Of a DNA stretch of 64,000 bases, positions 25,404 through 35,976 are shown in pieces (the stretch's first letter is position 1; the number at the start of each line of letters is the position of its first letter). The translations under genes were made by a program, and so were the position numbers. The notes under the pieces are model-generated. The model was not told where the DNA came from. It saw nothing but the letters and a program-made list of their open reading frames with translations, and ran no database searches. The stretch is from the NCBI GenBank assembly GCA_034766995.1, contig CM068315.1, positions 39,247,818-39,311,817 on the forward strand, in the 5' to 3' direction. Source of the stretch: Acanthacorydalis orientalis. Taxonomy: Eukaryota > Arthropoda > Insecta > Megaloptera > Corydalidae.

Positions 25404-25440
25404 ATATATATATATATGTATATATATTAGTGTGTGTATT
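25310..25440. repeat. (CT)n-(TA)n-(TG)n compound microsatellite
   Basis: It has the same module order as 22675-22780, including the leading TATACATAT. Confidence 0.95.
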
Positions 25441-26093
25441 TGTCGGGAGAAGGGGTAAAAGTTGTCTAGAAATGAAATCATAAATTATTATTTATAGTAG
25501 TTTCCCCGTCATTTCGTCACATCTGTTTTGCATGTTTGTAAATTTAATTTACACACCGAGTGCAAATTTGAAATTAAAGCATTCCCTCTATATCCTATTT
25601 TCATATCTGTGTGTATGTTGCGGGTTCGATTCACGCTACTGATAAGCATAAACATTAATTCATTTTGAAATTTATATTATGAACATTTCAGTTACATACA
25701 CTGCAATTATACAATAATTTATATTACACGTGTAGAGCATATTCCGTCGTGTAAAATTTCACCGTACTATTTCACAAATAAAATAAATTTATATACGGTT
25801 TCTTGTTTTATTTTTCTGAACTTGAATATGAACTTGTGTATGTATTTTTTCAAATGATAATGGATGTTTTTACATTATATTATTTGAAAATTATTAAGAT
25901 TTAAAGTTTTTTAAATTAATTTATTTAATTATTTAGATATTTCTTTTTAAGAAGATAATCGGTTTTTTTTTCCAAGAATGTCCTTTCTTATAGTATTGAA
26001 TCAGAAATGTATTCTTCATTGATTATATAGACGTTTAGTTTCTAATAATTACTCACTGAATGTTGAAAAAAATCCTTAATGAACAAATCACAG

Positions 26094-26348
26094 ATTGGGA
26101 AGACCTGGTGTCGATGTACATTCGGTACATGAAGTACAGATAATGCCAACAGCTCACGGTTCTTCGGGTGCTGGCGCCGCCGAAGGCCTCGTACCTGGGA
26201 CCATATCATGCGGTGCAGTTCTCCAGATCGAATTCTTGGTGAATGAAGGCGCGCTGGTCGCAGCCACTGCCGACGATTCATTACATTTGTGGAACTTTCG
26301 ACAGAAGGTGCCGCAGGTCGTGCAGAGTCTCAAGTTTCAGAGAGAAAG
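26094..26348 (+). CDS. Tomosyn: Tomosyn (STXBP5-like) internal exon, first WD40 propeller
   Basis: Tomosyn is a cytosolic syntaxin/SNAP-25-binding protein that restrains SNARE assembly and vesicle priming; its N-terminal half is a double WD40 propeller and its C terminus an R-SNARE-like coil (family knowledge). The exon reads LGRPGVDVHSVHE, an Ala/Gly-rich stretch, then IEFLVNEGALVAATADDSLH, LWNFRQK and SLKFQRER, which matches the vertebrate STXBP5 segment GRPGVE..FLINEGALVSALADDTLHLWNLRQK..LKFCRER. It lies near residues 60-150 of the family. The acceptor is the CAG at 26091-26093; an in-frame stop at 26080-26082 leaves no other upstream AG. The donor is AAG|GTCAGT, phase 2, and the split Arg codon is completed by the exon at 35977. 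The polypyrimidine tract before the acceptor is weak. The exon is GC-rich against its AT-rich surroundings. Relative to vertebrates it carries about 20 extra residues after the GRPGVD block. Confidence 0.93.
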
Positions 26349-26640
26349 GTCAGTTAATCATTTTATAAATGATTATTTTTTTATCACTAAATATATTTAT
26401 ATGTTTGTTTAAATTTTGTTTTGGGAATAATAATTAATTACACCTTACTTGAGTAATAAATAATAAAATATTGCTTGAATTTTAATTTAAATAAGTTTCA
26501 ATTTAGACATTTTCAAAAGTATTTACACGTGGTGTAATTATTGTGTATAAAGCGGAATCATATTCAATGGCACTTTAACATTGATAAATATAAGATATAT
26601 TCCATTACATAATTAGTTACTCTTAGTTACTGCTTGTGTA

Positions 26641-27940
26641 CATGAGGGTCATTTGATAAGTATGGTAAAAAACATGTTAAACGCCGTTTTTTGGAAAAAA
26701 TCTATTTTATTTCTCAACATAGTCTCCATTGAGGGCTATACACTTGATCCAGCAAATTTCCATTTTTTCATTTCGTCGGAAAAGTAGTTTTTCTCAAAGT
26801 CATCAAAATACGCATTGACAACGGCGATGATATCCTCCCTCATTCGACGAGAATTTCTTCCTGTCGAGCCAAATTTTCAAGTTTAAGAACAGGAAGAAGT
26901 CGCAAGGGGTCAAGTCCGGAGAATAGGGTGGAAGAGGAATCAATTCGAAGTCTAGTTCGTGCAATTTTGCCATTGTCACGGTCGATTTGTGGGATGGCGC
27001 GGTGTCCTGATGAAAGAACACTTTTTTTGTGCACCAATCTTATCCGTTTTTGTTTCAGCTCCTCTTTCAAATGGTCCAATAATGTTGCATAATAGGCTCC
27101 TGTTATCGTTTTTCCCTTCGTTAAGTAGTCGAACAGGATGATTCCTTGGAAATCCCAAAAAACAATAGCTATCATCTTCCCAGTCGGCAAAACGGTTTTC
27201 GCCTTTTTCAGCGCACTTTTATCAGTCGTTGTCCACTGTTTTGACTACTGCTTCGACTCAGGTATGTAGTGATTGATCCATGTTTCATCCACAGTGATGA
27301 ATTAACGCAAAAAGGCCTACGGATTGCGATCGAAGACACCGAACACTAGGTTGAAATGTCCTTTCGTGTACGTTTTTGGTTGACAGTCAACAATCGCGCC
27401 ACCCATCGTGCACACAGCTTTTTCATGTGCAATTTTTTGTGCAAGAGATTGTGCACTCATTCATTTGAGATACAGTCTCAGCAATCTTGCGCATTTTCAC
27501 TCAACGATCTTCCATAACGATACTATGGTTTTTTCAACTAATCCGTCGTAGTAATCTCAACTCCAGAAAGCGTTTCATCTTCAGTGCATGTTTGGACACG
27601 TTTAAACTCATTTATCCAAAAATAAACAATTTTTAATGCTGGTAGAGTCCCCATGAACATCATCCAAACTTCGTTTTAATCTGGGAGGCCGTCCACATTT
27701 TTCAAATAAAAATGTTTTATCACCACACGAAACTCCATTTTCCAGGTTTTTTCCATGTTTGCAACAATTGCTATAATGCTCACTTCAAACATGTGTAGAA
27801 CATGAACAAGATAGCGCTCGGGCTGAAATTATGCAAATGCTAGTTTGAAAAGTGACATTTGATCCGTGACGTTACCAAATGAATGGTGGCGCCAAAAACT
27901 TGTCTCATAAAAACTTACCAAACTTATCAATCGACCCTCG
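26641..27940 (-). mobile_element. Full-length mariner, GAGGGTC-ended, minus orientation
   Basis: The left end reads GAGGGTCATTTGATAAGTAT and the right end, read inward, CGAGGGTCGATTGATAAGTT; TA flanks both sides. Length is 1,300 bp, standard for mariner. A second copy of the same subfamily lies at 56594-57851 in the same orientation. It is inserted inside the Tomosyn intron, antisense to the gene. Confidence 0.93.
26707..27738 (-). pseudogene. Mariner transposase pseudogene
   Basis: Landmarks in order are EFKRVQTCTEDETLSG, a KLHMKKLCARWVARLLTVNQ block, KMIAIVFWDFQGIILFDYLT with KGKTITGAYYATLLDHLKEE, then FFHQDTAPSHKSTVTMAKLH (second catalytic Asp in HQD), YSPDLTPCDFFLF (third Asp) and an end reading CIALNGDYVEK, stop at 26707. 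The start is the ATG at 27738 by family position. Frame changes are needed at about 27190 and 26990 and near the C terminus, and stops occur in the N-terminal third. The three Asp boxes are mostly kept, so decay is moderate. Confidence 0.9.
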
Positions 27941-29450
27941 TAATTATTGGCTGTTATTATATTCACGCCGATATTTGAAAAAAAAATATAGAAAATATGA
28001 AGAAAACGATGTTTACGTTGTAGTCTCAGCCACTTCCGTAATTGGCCACAAAATAATTGTCTTATCAATAACAAAATTTCAACAAGCAATTTAGTAAAAA
28101 GCACTTTGATATAACTCGTAGAAAACATTATTATTATTATTTTCTAAAGACCGTAGATAATTTCTTGAGGGAATATTGGGAATTGAAACTGTATTAAATA
28201 AATTGTGAACTTCGAAAATAAGTTTTAAATTAGTTCAAATTGAGTAATAGATAGAAAATGTGTAAATAAAGTTCGACTGGTATAAATCATTCACTAAAGC
28301 CAAACAAGACTTTTAAATACATTAAATGTTATAGTAACACTGAACATTTTAAAAGTTTTGATTTGTGAGGTTAAACTTATAAAGTATCTAGTTGTTTACG
28401 TTTATATTGGATTTGTTATAATAAGTATAATTGGTCTTTTTGTTAAAAAAAAAATATTATTACAATTAGGAATTGAATTTGTAATTGAATTTGATTTTAT
28501 TGTTCTATTACAGTGTTTTAAAATAAATTACTATATTTCAAAACTATATATTTTTTGATCAACTTTGATAATGTGAAACTAAATTTATACTGGATCTCTG
28601 TTAAAAGAAATTGTTCAATATATTCAATTCGTTTCTTATATAAGAAAGCGTCTACTATATTTCATTTCAACTTCTTTACGATTATCACATATTTGAGAGA
28701 CAGTGAATTTATTTTGGACCCGAATTCGTCGCCGACAATCGAACGAAATGTTCGTATTGTTTCTATAGGTTCCGGATTTTTATTCAAGCGGGAATCGGTA
28801 ATGTTTTATGTTATGGACAGTACGTTGAACGCAAGACTCTTGTAAGTCAGACCCGTGTCGACTGTAACATTGAGCCACTTACCCTTGTCAATCTATGCAT
28901 TGGACGCGCCATTGGATCTGACACTAGCAGACTTTCAACAGTTACCTTTTTTGAACAAAAAAAAAAAAAAACTTCACACTTTTGACCGTCGACCTTTACG
29001 TTCTACAGCGAAAACTCGTAATCTGTTTGATTTATACAGATTCACTAACTTGTTACTTATCTTCTGGTCACGACGATCGGTACTTTTTTTTCTACTTATC
29101 AGTAGTATAACCAGAATGTGTATCTGCTTTAATTTATTCGTTCAAATTTTTCCACATAAAAATATTTTATTCCTCTTTGAAAATAATAAAACGTTTAGTT
29201 CAACTCGTAAGCTTTATTTTTCATATAAAAATATTTTTTATTATTAATCGTTGTCACAGATATTCACATCAGCAAATGTGTTGTCATAAATTTATATCAG
29301 ATTTATAATTACTTTTTTTAATGACGAAATGTAAAGTACTGATCGTTTAAAATATGAACACATGTAATTATTTCAACTAAAAAATTAAAATATGAAAATT
29401 TCAAACTATCATTTAATCAGGGTGTAACACATATACATATATTCTCTTTC
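27941..29450. other. AT-rich intron DNA, unassigned
   Basis: Several 66-130 aa ORFs (28358-29247) are AT-driven and have no recognisable domain. Nothing else is supported. Confidence 0.55.
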
Positions 29451-29452
29451 TA

Positions 29453-29456
29453 TCTC

Positions 29457-29533
<77 letters not shown>
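29453..29533. repeat. (CT)n-(TA)n compound microsatellite
   Basis: About 50 bp of CT runs directly into about 31 bp of TA. Confidence 0.97.
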
Positions 29534-29536
<3 letters not shown>

Positions 29537-29573
29537 AGTGCACTGTAAAACCAAAAAAATAGAACCATCAATA

Positions 29574-29815
29574 ACTCTCCCGTTCCGATGCAGTAAACTC
29601 AGTTGACAATGTTTTTATTTGTAAATATCTACCTTGATATTTTTAATTATATTTCTTTATTTCCTTGTAATACATATATTATATTGTTACTAATAGCTAG
29701 TGTAAGGATTGGCCTTGATGTTCAACGAATTAAAAATCCTTCTATTCCTTCATAAATAGTAATTTTCATGAAAAATATTAGCGTTAACTGAGTTTACTGC
29801 ACCGGTACGGAGAGT
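29574..29815. mobile_element. 242-bp MITE-like inverted-repeat element
   Basis: The left end ACTCTCCCGTTCCGATGCAG continues with TAAACTCAGTTGAC. The right end, read inward, is ACTCTCCGTACCGGTGCAGT continuing AAACTCAGTTAAC. The terminal repeats span about 33-34 bp with a few mismatches. The interior is AT-rich and non-coding. No clear target duplication can be assigned. Confidence 0.8.
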
Positions 29816-30620
29816 CTTAAAAAGGCACCGGGCTGCAAATGATAAGAAAGATCAAGTATCGTCATGAAAGCAAATCTAAAGTCTTTGAATTAGTAAACGA
29901 TCTTCGGACATTGATACAATACATAATGTAATCAAATTCGATTACAGCAATTACTTGAAGATTGATTCTATATTTTCTTTAGGTCAGTTACTTGTTAAAT
30001 CAATGATGAATAAATACCACCAAATTGTTCTTTCTTTTCTATATAAATCCCGATAATATGATTGTAAAGTATATTGCAGAGTAATACATGTATTAAATAG
30101 CAAATAAACCTAATATTTTAATAAAGCATGTGCTAGTATCTAAAATAAAATAAAAGTGATAATTATTTATGTAACATACTAACACATTTAAGATTTGTGT
30201 TAATAAAGGACATAATTAAAATAATAAAATCAGAGAGACTTAGAAAAGATTATATTTGGGAATATTCAGGTTATTTATCTCTTACCTGTTCCAAAAAAAT
30301 GGGTTTTATTACCAATTTGCCAATGAAATGTTTAGAAAAGACCAATTTTCCTATCCGTGATACAGTCTTATTATAAAACAGAATGTTTATATGAAAATAT
30401 TCATAAACCAAAATCGCTTCAAATCATTTTTGGCTATAGCCGTGAACTCTATATCCATATTTACTATGACTCATTTAGACTATTTTTATTAAATTATTTT
30501 TTTATTAAAATAATTCGGCCCGTGGGCGAAAATTTATAATAAAACAACATAAGACTGATCCATCATATAATTAAAATAAATTAAAGGCTTAACCAAAATT
30601 GTGTTTGAATTTTCAAAGTA
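29816..30620. other. AT-rich intron DNA, unassigned
   Basis: Nothing recognisable was seen in this stretch. Confidence 0.6.
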
Positions 30621-31177
30621 TTAGGTTGGTAGAAAATAATTATTGTTTATGACCTTCAAATTCATATACATTTTTCTCTTTTTTAATTTTCTTAGTTGTT
30701 TTAAGTAGTCTAGAACTGTTGACTGACTAACGCCAAACTGTTGTGGAAGCTCTATAATTGTTATGCATGGTTCTGATTTAACTGACGCTTTTAGTTGGTT
30801 GTTATGAACTGAAGAAGGACGCTCGCGACCTTCCTCATTTTCAAGGTTCTCGTCCCAGATACGAAATTTTTGGAACCATCATTATACCGTACGTTCCTTA
30901 ACAGTACCCACACCAAAAGCATCGTTTACTTTACAAGCAGTTTCTGCTGCTTTACCAGCAGTTTTGAACTCATACAGAAATTGCTCTTATTTTCTTCTCT
31001 TCTACCTTTGATTCAGTAGCTTAATTTGAAGAAAAATTAATTATAAAACCAAAGTCTATGTTACCAAAATACAGTAAAATGATATTAACATGAACACGAT
31101 GAAATTACACTTTCATTGAAGAAAATAAGGTTAGAATTCAGAAAACAAAAACTGCAGTTATTTTCCTATCAATCTAA
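30621..31177 (-). mobile_element. Mariner deletion derivative (557 bp) with both TIRs
   Basis: The left end TTAGGTTGGTAGAAAATAAT and the matching right end are flanked by TA. It carries the N-terminal transposase region on the minus strand (KAAETA, then VSQSTVLDYLKQL) and then jumps at the junction AAAAAAGAGAAAAATG to the 3' UTR. The catalytic two-thirds are gone. The copy at 52076-52623 has the same junction. Confidence 0.88.
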
Positions 31178-31224
31178 TATTTCTAGTACAGAGTTTAATT
31201 CGGTTTTACAGATTTGGTATTTTT

Positions 31225-31316
31225 TGACCACTTGAAACAGCTAGGGAAACCAAAAAAGAAAAATAATTATATGAATTTGAAGATTATAAACCGCAATTAT
31301 TTTTCTACCATCCTAA
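31225..31316 (+). mobile_element. Mariner deletion-derivative 3' fragment
   Basis: GACCACTTGAAACAGCTAGG is followed by CCAAAAAAGAAAAATAATTA and the 3' terminal repeat (TTTTTCTACCATCCTAA) with TA. The join sits at the same place as in the 30621 copy, in the opposite orientation, 47 bp away. Confidence 0.78.
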
Positions 31317-31411
31317 TAGAATACAATGAAATTGAAAATGATGTAATCAGGAAATTCTTTTTTTGGATGAACAACATTTGGAAAACAATGTAGATTTAGT
31401 ACTGTACCTAA

Positions 31412-31640
31412 ATTCATTTTCACAAATAAAATTTTTCGCTCATCCCTATAGACCTCATTTTTTCATTCCGTTCAAAAATATTCAGTAATTAATTTTTTAT
31501 CATTTATGGTTGATAGTTATACGTATTTCGATTACGGTGTCATCATGCTCAGAGCAATAAAGCATAGAAAATTTTGGTACAAAACATTTTTAATTAGAAA
31601 AAAAATTGTGGCGTTCGTGGCGCGAATGAACAGATAATTA
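31412..31640. mobile_element. Long-TIR MITE-like element, copy 4
   Basis: The left arm AAATTCATTTTCACAAATAA, then CGCTCATCCCTA, a centre with GTGTCATCATGCTCAGAGCA, and a diverged right arm (TTTTTAATTAGAAAAAAAAT, TGTGGCGTTCGTGGCGCGAA) match the family layout. Confidence 0.6.
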
Positions 31641-31987
31641 AGTTGCTTAAGAGCCGCAACAAACACTAGAAGTTCTTAAAAAAATATACTTATTACCTTC
31701 TGAATAAATCGTATTCTATAAAGTCTGGTATCACTATAATTTATTCAGTAACAAGAAAGTTTATTACACAATAAAAAGTACTTTTCAAATATTTGATAAA
31801 AGTTTGAATTTATATGGGAAAAAGGATATCTTTTCAGCATGTTTTTCTCATGAGACTGAATTTTCCTTAATGTATTTATTATTTAGTATTTCAAAAATTT
31901 TTCAATGCAAAGTTTTCAACAAAAAAGAAGAACGATAAAGTAAAAGAAACGATACTTGAAGAAAATTAAAATGAATTTAATGACAAG

Positions 31988-32037
<50 letters not shown>

Positions 32038-32119
32038 TTAAAAACTCATTTTAAACGAAATTCAACTCATCAGCTATTTTATCCAGAGATAAAGTATGTT
32101 CACAAATTAGTTTATAACA

Positions 32120-32122
<3 letters not shown>

Positions 32123-32205
<83 letters not shown>
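32123..32205. repeat. (TA)n microsatellite, 83 bp
   Basis: This is one of the longest pure TA runs in the window. Confidence 0.98.
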
Positions 32206-32209
<4 letters not shown>

Positions 32210-32219
32210 AATAATCGTT

Positions 32220-32549
32220 TAGTATGGATTGGACCTTTAAAAGCATTATCGTCGTCTCTGAGTCGATCTCGTTTGTTCAGGCTGTCCTACTTTCGACACA
32301 GAAGCTCTGTTATACAAGTATTGCTTGCGGACGCAAAAAGCTCTCGACAGTGAATTTCATCTCGATTAAATTCAAAAGGATTCCGTGACTTGTTGCTGGT
32401 TTTGCAGTTTAGTGTCCGAAACACAGCTGCGTCCGCTGATATCAACAGGATTCGTTTGTTCGTCGTTTAAAGTACGGGCGGTCCGGTTCCTCTTTGTGAA
32501 AATTTCGTTTAAATCGATACAAATATTCGGTCTACTGTATTAACGTATG
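32220..32549. other. GC-richer unassigned island
   Basis: This is non-repetitive sequence rich in CG dinucleotides between a long (TA)n tract and a mariner. No coding similarity was seen. Confidence 0.45.
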
Positions 32550-33712
32550 CACAGTCCGTCCACGGTCTGATGCGACCGGTATCGACAAGAATGCAAAACG
32601 TCATTTTTTTTTCGAAAATACACTTCTGAGTCGATACAATGATAGAAGTGATTAAAAAAAGAACTCACTATATTCCGTTATAGAAATCGCCTTTTAAAAT
32701 CGCGTTCGAGGCCCTTTGGATGTCCTGATACGAAGAGTGTTCAACATTTTGTCGCAACATTTTCTGGTCAAAAAATTGCGTACAATCTTGTTTTTTTGCA
32801 TCGGTGCATTATCGTGCAGAAGTGACCAAGACCGTTCCTCTTAGTTTTCAGGTCGAATTCGAAAAACCCTCTTTCACAAACGATTCAGAACACCGAAATA
32901 ATAATCAGCGTTCACCGATTGACCTTCTGGTACGAATTCCTTATAGGCATTCCTTTTGAATCGAAGAAAACGGCGAGTATTATCTTGATTCGCCGCTTTT
33001 GCATGCGTACTTTCTCCGGGTTAATCTCTTCTGTGCTGTTCCATTCAGAAATTTTCCCATTTGCGAGTGGTTCATATTGAAAATATCATGTTTCTACATC
33101 TATTATGACGTTTTTTCATAAATCCCGGATCAATATCGGCTGCTCTTAGCATATCTTTACGGTGCTCCGCTCTTGCTTCTTTTTGATCATTTGTCAGTGT
33201 GTGCCTTATGAAGCATGCACAGACCTTCTGTTTGCACCAAATCCTCGGTCAGAATGCCAGTGGGCTCCTAGATGATATTCTTGCAGATACACAGTGGTCC
33301 AACTGAAGAATTTCAAGCACTTTTAGCACGTTTTCGGAGGTACGACTTATTTTTGACGGCTGTGCTCGTGGACCGTCGACCATGTCCTCTCACCTGCCAC
33401 AAAATCGAACATACCGTCTAAAAATTTTGAAACGAATTAAATAATCACTACCGTACACACTTTTCACTTTTCAGTATGTTTCGTCATTTGTTTTGCCCTG
33501 TTTCAAATAAAATTTAATATCAATTCTTTGTTCCATAGTGTTTTTTTTTCGACGAGCATCAATAAGGTACTATCACATTTAAAGTCAAAACTAATGACTT
33601 AAACATGCTAACGTCTTGGAACTATGGGTGGCCATAGCTGAAATATTAAGCTTCATAATGCAGTCATCAAAAATTTTAAAAATCAGTTGCACCAAACATT
33701 GTACAGACTGTG
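32550..33712 (-). mobile_element. Mariner of a second lineage, minus orientation
   Basis: The left end CACAGTCCGTCCACGGTCTG and the right end read inward (CACAGTCTGTACAATGTTTG) are imperfect terminal inverted repeats, 21 of 29 bases identical. TA flanks the right end and TG (a mutated TA) the left. The 1,163-bp element holds a broken transposase (32668-33536). Confidence 0.85.
32668..33536 (-). pseudogene. Mariner transposase pseudogene (MEQRIxIKF type)
   Basis: The start MEQRIDIKFYLKQGKTNDET is the N terminus typical of one mariner/IS630 branch. Later come DQNNTRRF-like and AYKEFVPEGQSVNADYY (the EFIPEGxTVN box), then WSLLHDNAPMQKNKIVRNFL with the second catalytic Asp. It skips from NFLTRK to a short C-terminal segment ending KGDFYNGI and a stop, so the YSPDLAP box with the third Asp is deleted. 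Many frameshifts and stops are present. The reading was pieced together across frames. Confidence 0.82.
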
Positions 33713-33738
33713 TATGCATGCAACTATAGAATGGTTAA

Positions 33739-34381
33739 CACATTCACTATCCATATATCATATATGATCCATAATGGTTTTAAATTTCACGTCCATGAAA
33801 CGTATTTGACTCATTTGACCATTCACATGAAGACATAAATATTAACATGAACATGACGTTAAATACTTTGAAATGATTACAGGATGTGGAGAGAGTCACC
33901 CGAGGTAAACTGAGCAAAAAAATTTGATCATATATGCTTCATAAGCGGATTTAGAGTATATCTTTTCGAAAAAAAAGTAAATGTATTATGTTTCTATTTA
34001 TACAAAATAATACAGTACTCACAAGGGCAAGTTTCAATAGATATGCTTATATGATTACAATAGGGTACAAAAATAAATGTGAATAAAAAAATTAACATTT
34101 ATGCAACATTTGGTGTGCGATAATTTTTAAAACATTTCAGACAAAATGCTTTCTTACAAATTAAACATTCTGTATGTATTTGTTTTGATTTATTTGCAAC
34201 TATTTGAGGTCCACTGGTGGTTTTCATTTTTTTATGACTCATTGCATCGTTCACGAACTATTTTACTATCTTGTTTTCGCACAAAAAACCAACATATATT
34301 TAAAAAAAAACTTTAAGAAACATTTTTAATGCACGTGAACGTGTGGGATCAACTTCAAAAAATGGTTGGAGAATGAACGTG
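33739..34381 (-). mobile_element. piggyBac-like element, internally deleted (643 bp)
   Basis: Both ends abut TTAA (33735-33738 and 34382-34385). The left end CACATTCACTATCCA and the right end read inward (CACGTTCATTCTCCA) are short terminal inverted repeats. The interior keeps the transposase cysteine-rich C terminus. The left edge lies only 22 bp from the end of the neighbouring mariner. Confidence 0.8.
34099..34257 (-). pseudogene. piggyBac-like transposase C-terminal cysteine-rich domain
   Basis: A 52-residue open frame ends in TECLICKKAFCLKCFKNYRT followed by PNVA and a stop. The spacing CxxC...CxxCF matches the C-terminal half of the zinc-binding cysteine-rich domain of piggyBac transposases, which binds the element's ends. 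A stop at 34258-34260 cuts it off upstream, and the catalytic core is absent. No promoter or start is evident, so I infer a fossil piece rather than a gene. Confidence 0.75.
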
Positions 34382-34385
34382 TTAA

Positions 34386-34984
34386 TATCTATTTTAGAAA
34401 TATTTCTATACATTCTTCTGTGTAATAAAAAAGGGGACGTTTCCAAATTGTTAGTTGCTCTGTGTTGAAATCTTTTTTTAAAAAAAATAATATTTTCCGG
34501 TAGTGATTTGAAAATTAGATGCTACACGTTGTACAACGTTTCATTAATATTTTAAAATTGTCTAAATTTTTAGCATAGTAATAAACGATATATTCGAAAC
34601 ATTCACAGTTTTATATAAAAAGGATTTCAAATATTGACTTATACCTGTAGTAATTTTTAAAAATGTTTTTATTCTGGAAAAAGATAAACAATTTTAATCT
34701 TGTATAAGGTAATTCAACTTAGGTTTCCACACAAAAGTATTAAAAAAAAATCGAAAAAAAATAGAAAAAATCATGTTATCCCATATTTAATATTTCATAA
34801 TAGTTTAATTGTATTTTAGTATCGAATTGAACTAAAATATTAAATAAAAAATAACATAACTTTTCTTAATCCCCGCGCTTCTTGTAATACTTCCATGTGA
34901 AACCTAAATCGAGTCACTCTATATAAGGTTAATTTCCTACGAAGCTTCAATTTCCATCCATTCCCACAAAATATGGTTTGACAA
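34386..34984. other. AT-rich intron DNA, unassigned
   Basis: Nothing recognisable was seen in this stretch. Confidence 0.6.
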
Positions 34985-35310
34985 ATAAACTTCTGATCCC
35001 ACAAACTATAACAAAATTATCAAAAATGTATATAGGTGATAAATGATTACAGTTTTTTTTTTGACTGCTTATGGGGATTTCCATGGCAATATCATCATCT
35101 TCAGAAGGATGAGATACAGAAAATTTTCCTTTTCAGTTCTCTTCTTCTTTCTCAGCTGTTGTACTTATTACTCTGATAACAATAGTATCCTCATCGAAAT
35201 TCGAATAAGCAGTAATTAATAATCAATTATTGAACATATTTGATCAGAAAATATTTGTGGCTTGTAAGACGATTGAAAAATTAATTTTCAAAAGTAAAAT
35301 TTATTATTTT
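34985..35310. mobile_element. Long-TIR MITE-like element, copy 5 (best preserved)
   Basis: The left arm reads TCTGATCCCACAAACTATAA, then ATTATCAAAAATG and ATAAATGATTACAG. The right arm is its reverse complement in outline: ATTAATAATCAATTATTGAA, ATTTGATCAGAAAATATTTG, TGGCTTGTAAGACGA. The centre holds ATATCATCATCTTCAGAAGG and TATCCTCATCGAAATTCG. Length is about 325 bp. Confidence 0.72.
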
Positions 35311-35378
35311 TTCAACCATACTGAGTATCCATATATCTATAATGCATATATCTATGTCCATATATTTATAATCTATAA

Positions 35379-35383
<5 letters not shown>

Positions 35384-35417
<34 letters not shown>
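35384..35417. repeat. (TA)n microsatellite
   Basis: This is a short TA run next to repeated ATAATGCATATATCT motifs (35340-35400). Confidence 0.95.
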
Positions 35418-35418
<1 letters not shown>

Positions 35419-35976
35419 GCATAAAAATCTAATCAATATTAATGAAATCGAAACGAATTTGAATTCTTCTCGATTAATTTATTTATAAAAGATCTGAAGA
35501 ACAAATTAATATTTAATATTTTATTAAATGTGAGATATCGCATTATAAATAAATAAAAATACGCAACTAGTGTTCGTATAGTCCCAGTGGTAATCACAAC
35601 GGGTGAAGAAAACATAAATTAAATTCTGAAAGCCGCAACGGAAGTTTGTTTTCCTGACAGAATAATTTCTCTTTGGTTTTATTTTCAAGTCATTTCTATT
35701 CAAAAATATTCATGTAACTTCAGTTCTGATTTTCTGAAAAAGTATTATTATATTTTTTACACTGTTTTTATTGTGCAGTTTATTTTCTTACTATTTTTTT
35801 AATAAATATTGACAACGGTAAGACCTTGAAAGAGATTCAAGTCTATGAGATAAAAGAATAATACAAGTTGTATCAATTCCAATAAACGAATGATTTTTTC
35901 AGCTTGTAAAATTAACTTGCTTCGACGTGCACACACACTGAATATTACACTAATTACTTTTTTTTGTTCGATTTAG

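Larger units (their letters stand above)
24200..26090. other. AT-rich intron DNA with microsatellites
   Basis: It contains CT/TA repeats at 24951-25034 and 25310-25440. Otherwise nothing recognisable was seen before the exon at 26094. Confidence 0.6.
1..26093 (+). other. Probable upstream Tomosyn intron (5' exon outside window)
   Basis: No ORF matching the tomosyn N-terminal blocks (HGFPYQP, LAFDP) was seen anywhere in this stretch. It holds only repeats, transposon fragments and unassigned AT-rich DNA. Intron status is inferred from the + strand exon that follows. Confidence 0.6.
26349..35976 (+). other. Tomosyn intron between the two visible exons
   Basis: This 9,628-bp intron starts GTCAGT and ends TTTAG. 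It is filled by transposon remnants (mariner at 26641, MITE at 29574, mariner derivatives at 30621 and 31225, long-TIR MITEs at 31412 and 34985, mariner at 32550, piggyBac-like at 33739) and by (TA)n tracts. No additional exon-like ORF with family similarity was found inside it. Confidence 0.9.

Noticed and set aside
28555..29247. Two ORFs of 96 and 130 aa in the intron
   Set aside because: Composition follows local AT and poly-A content, with no domain or family similarity.
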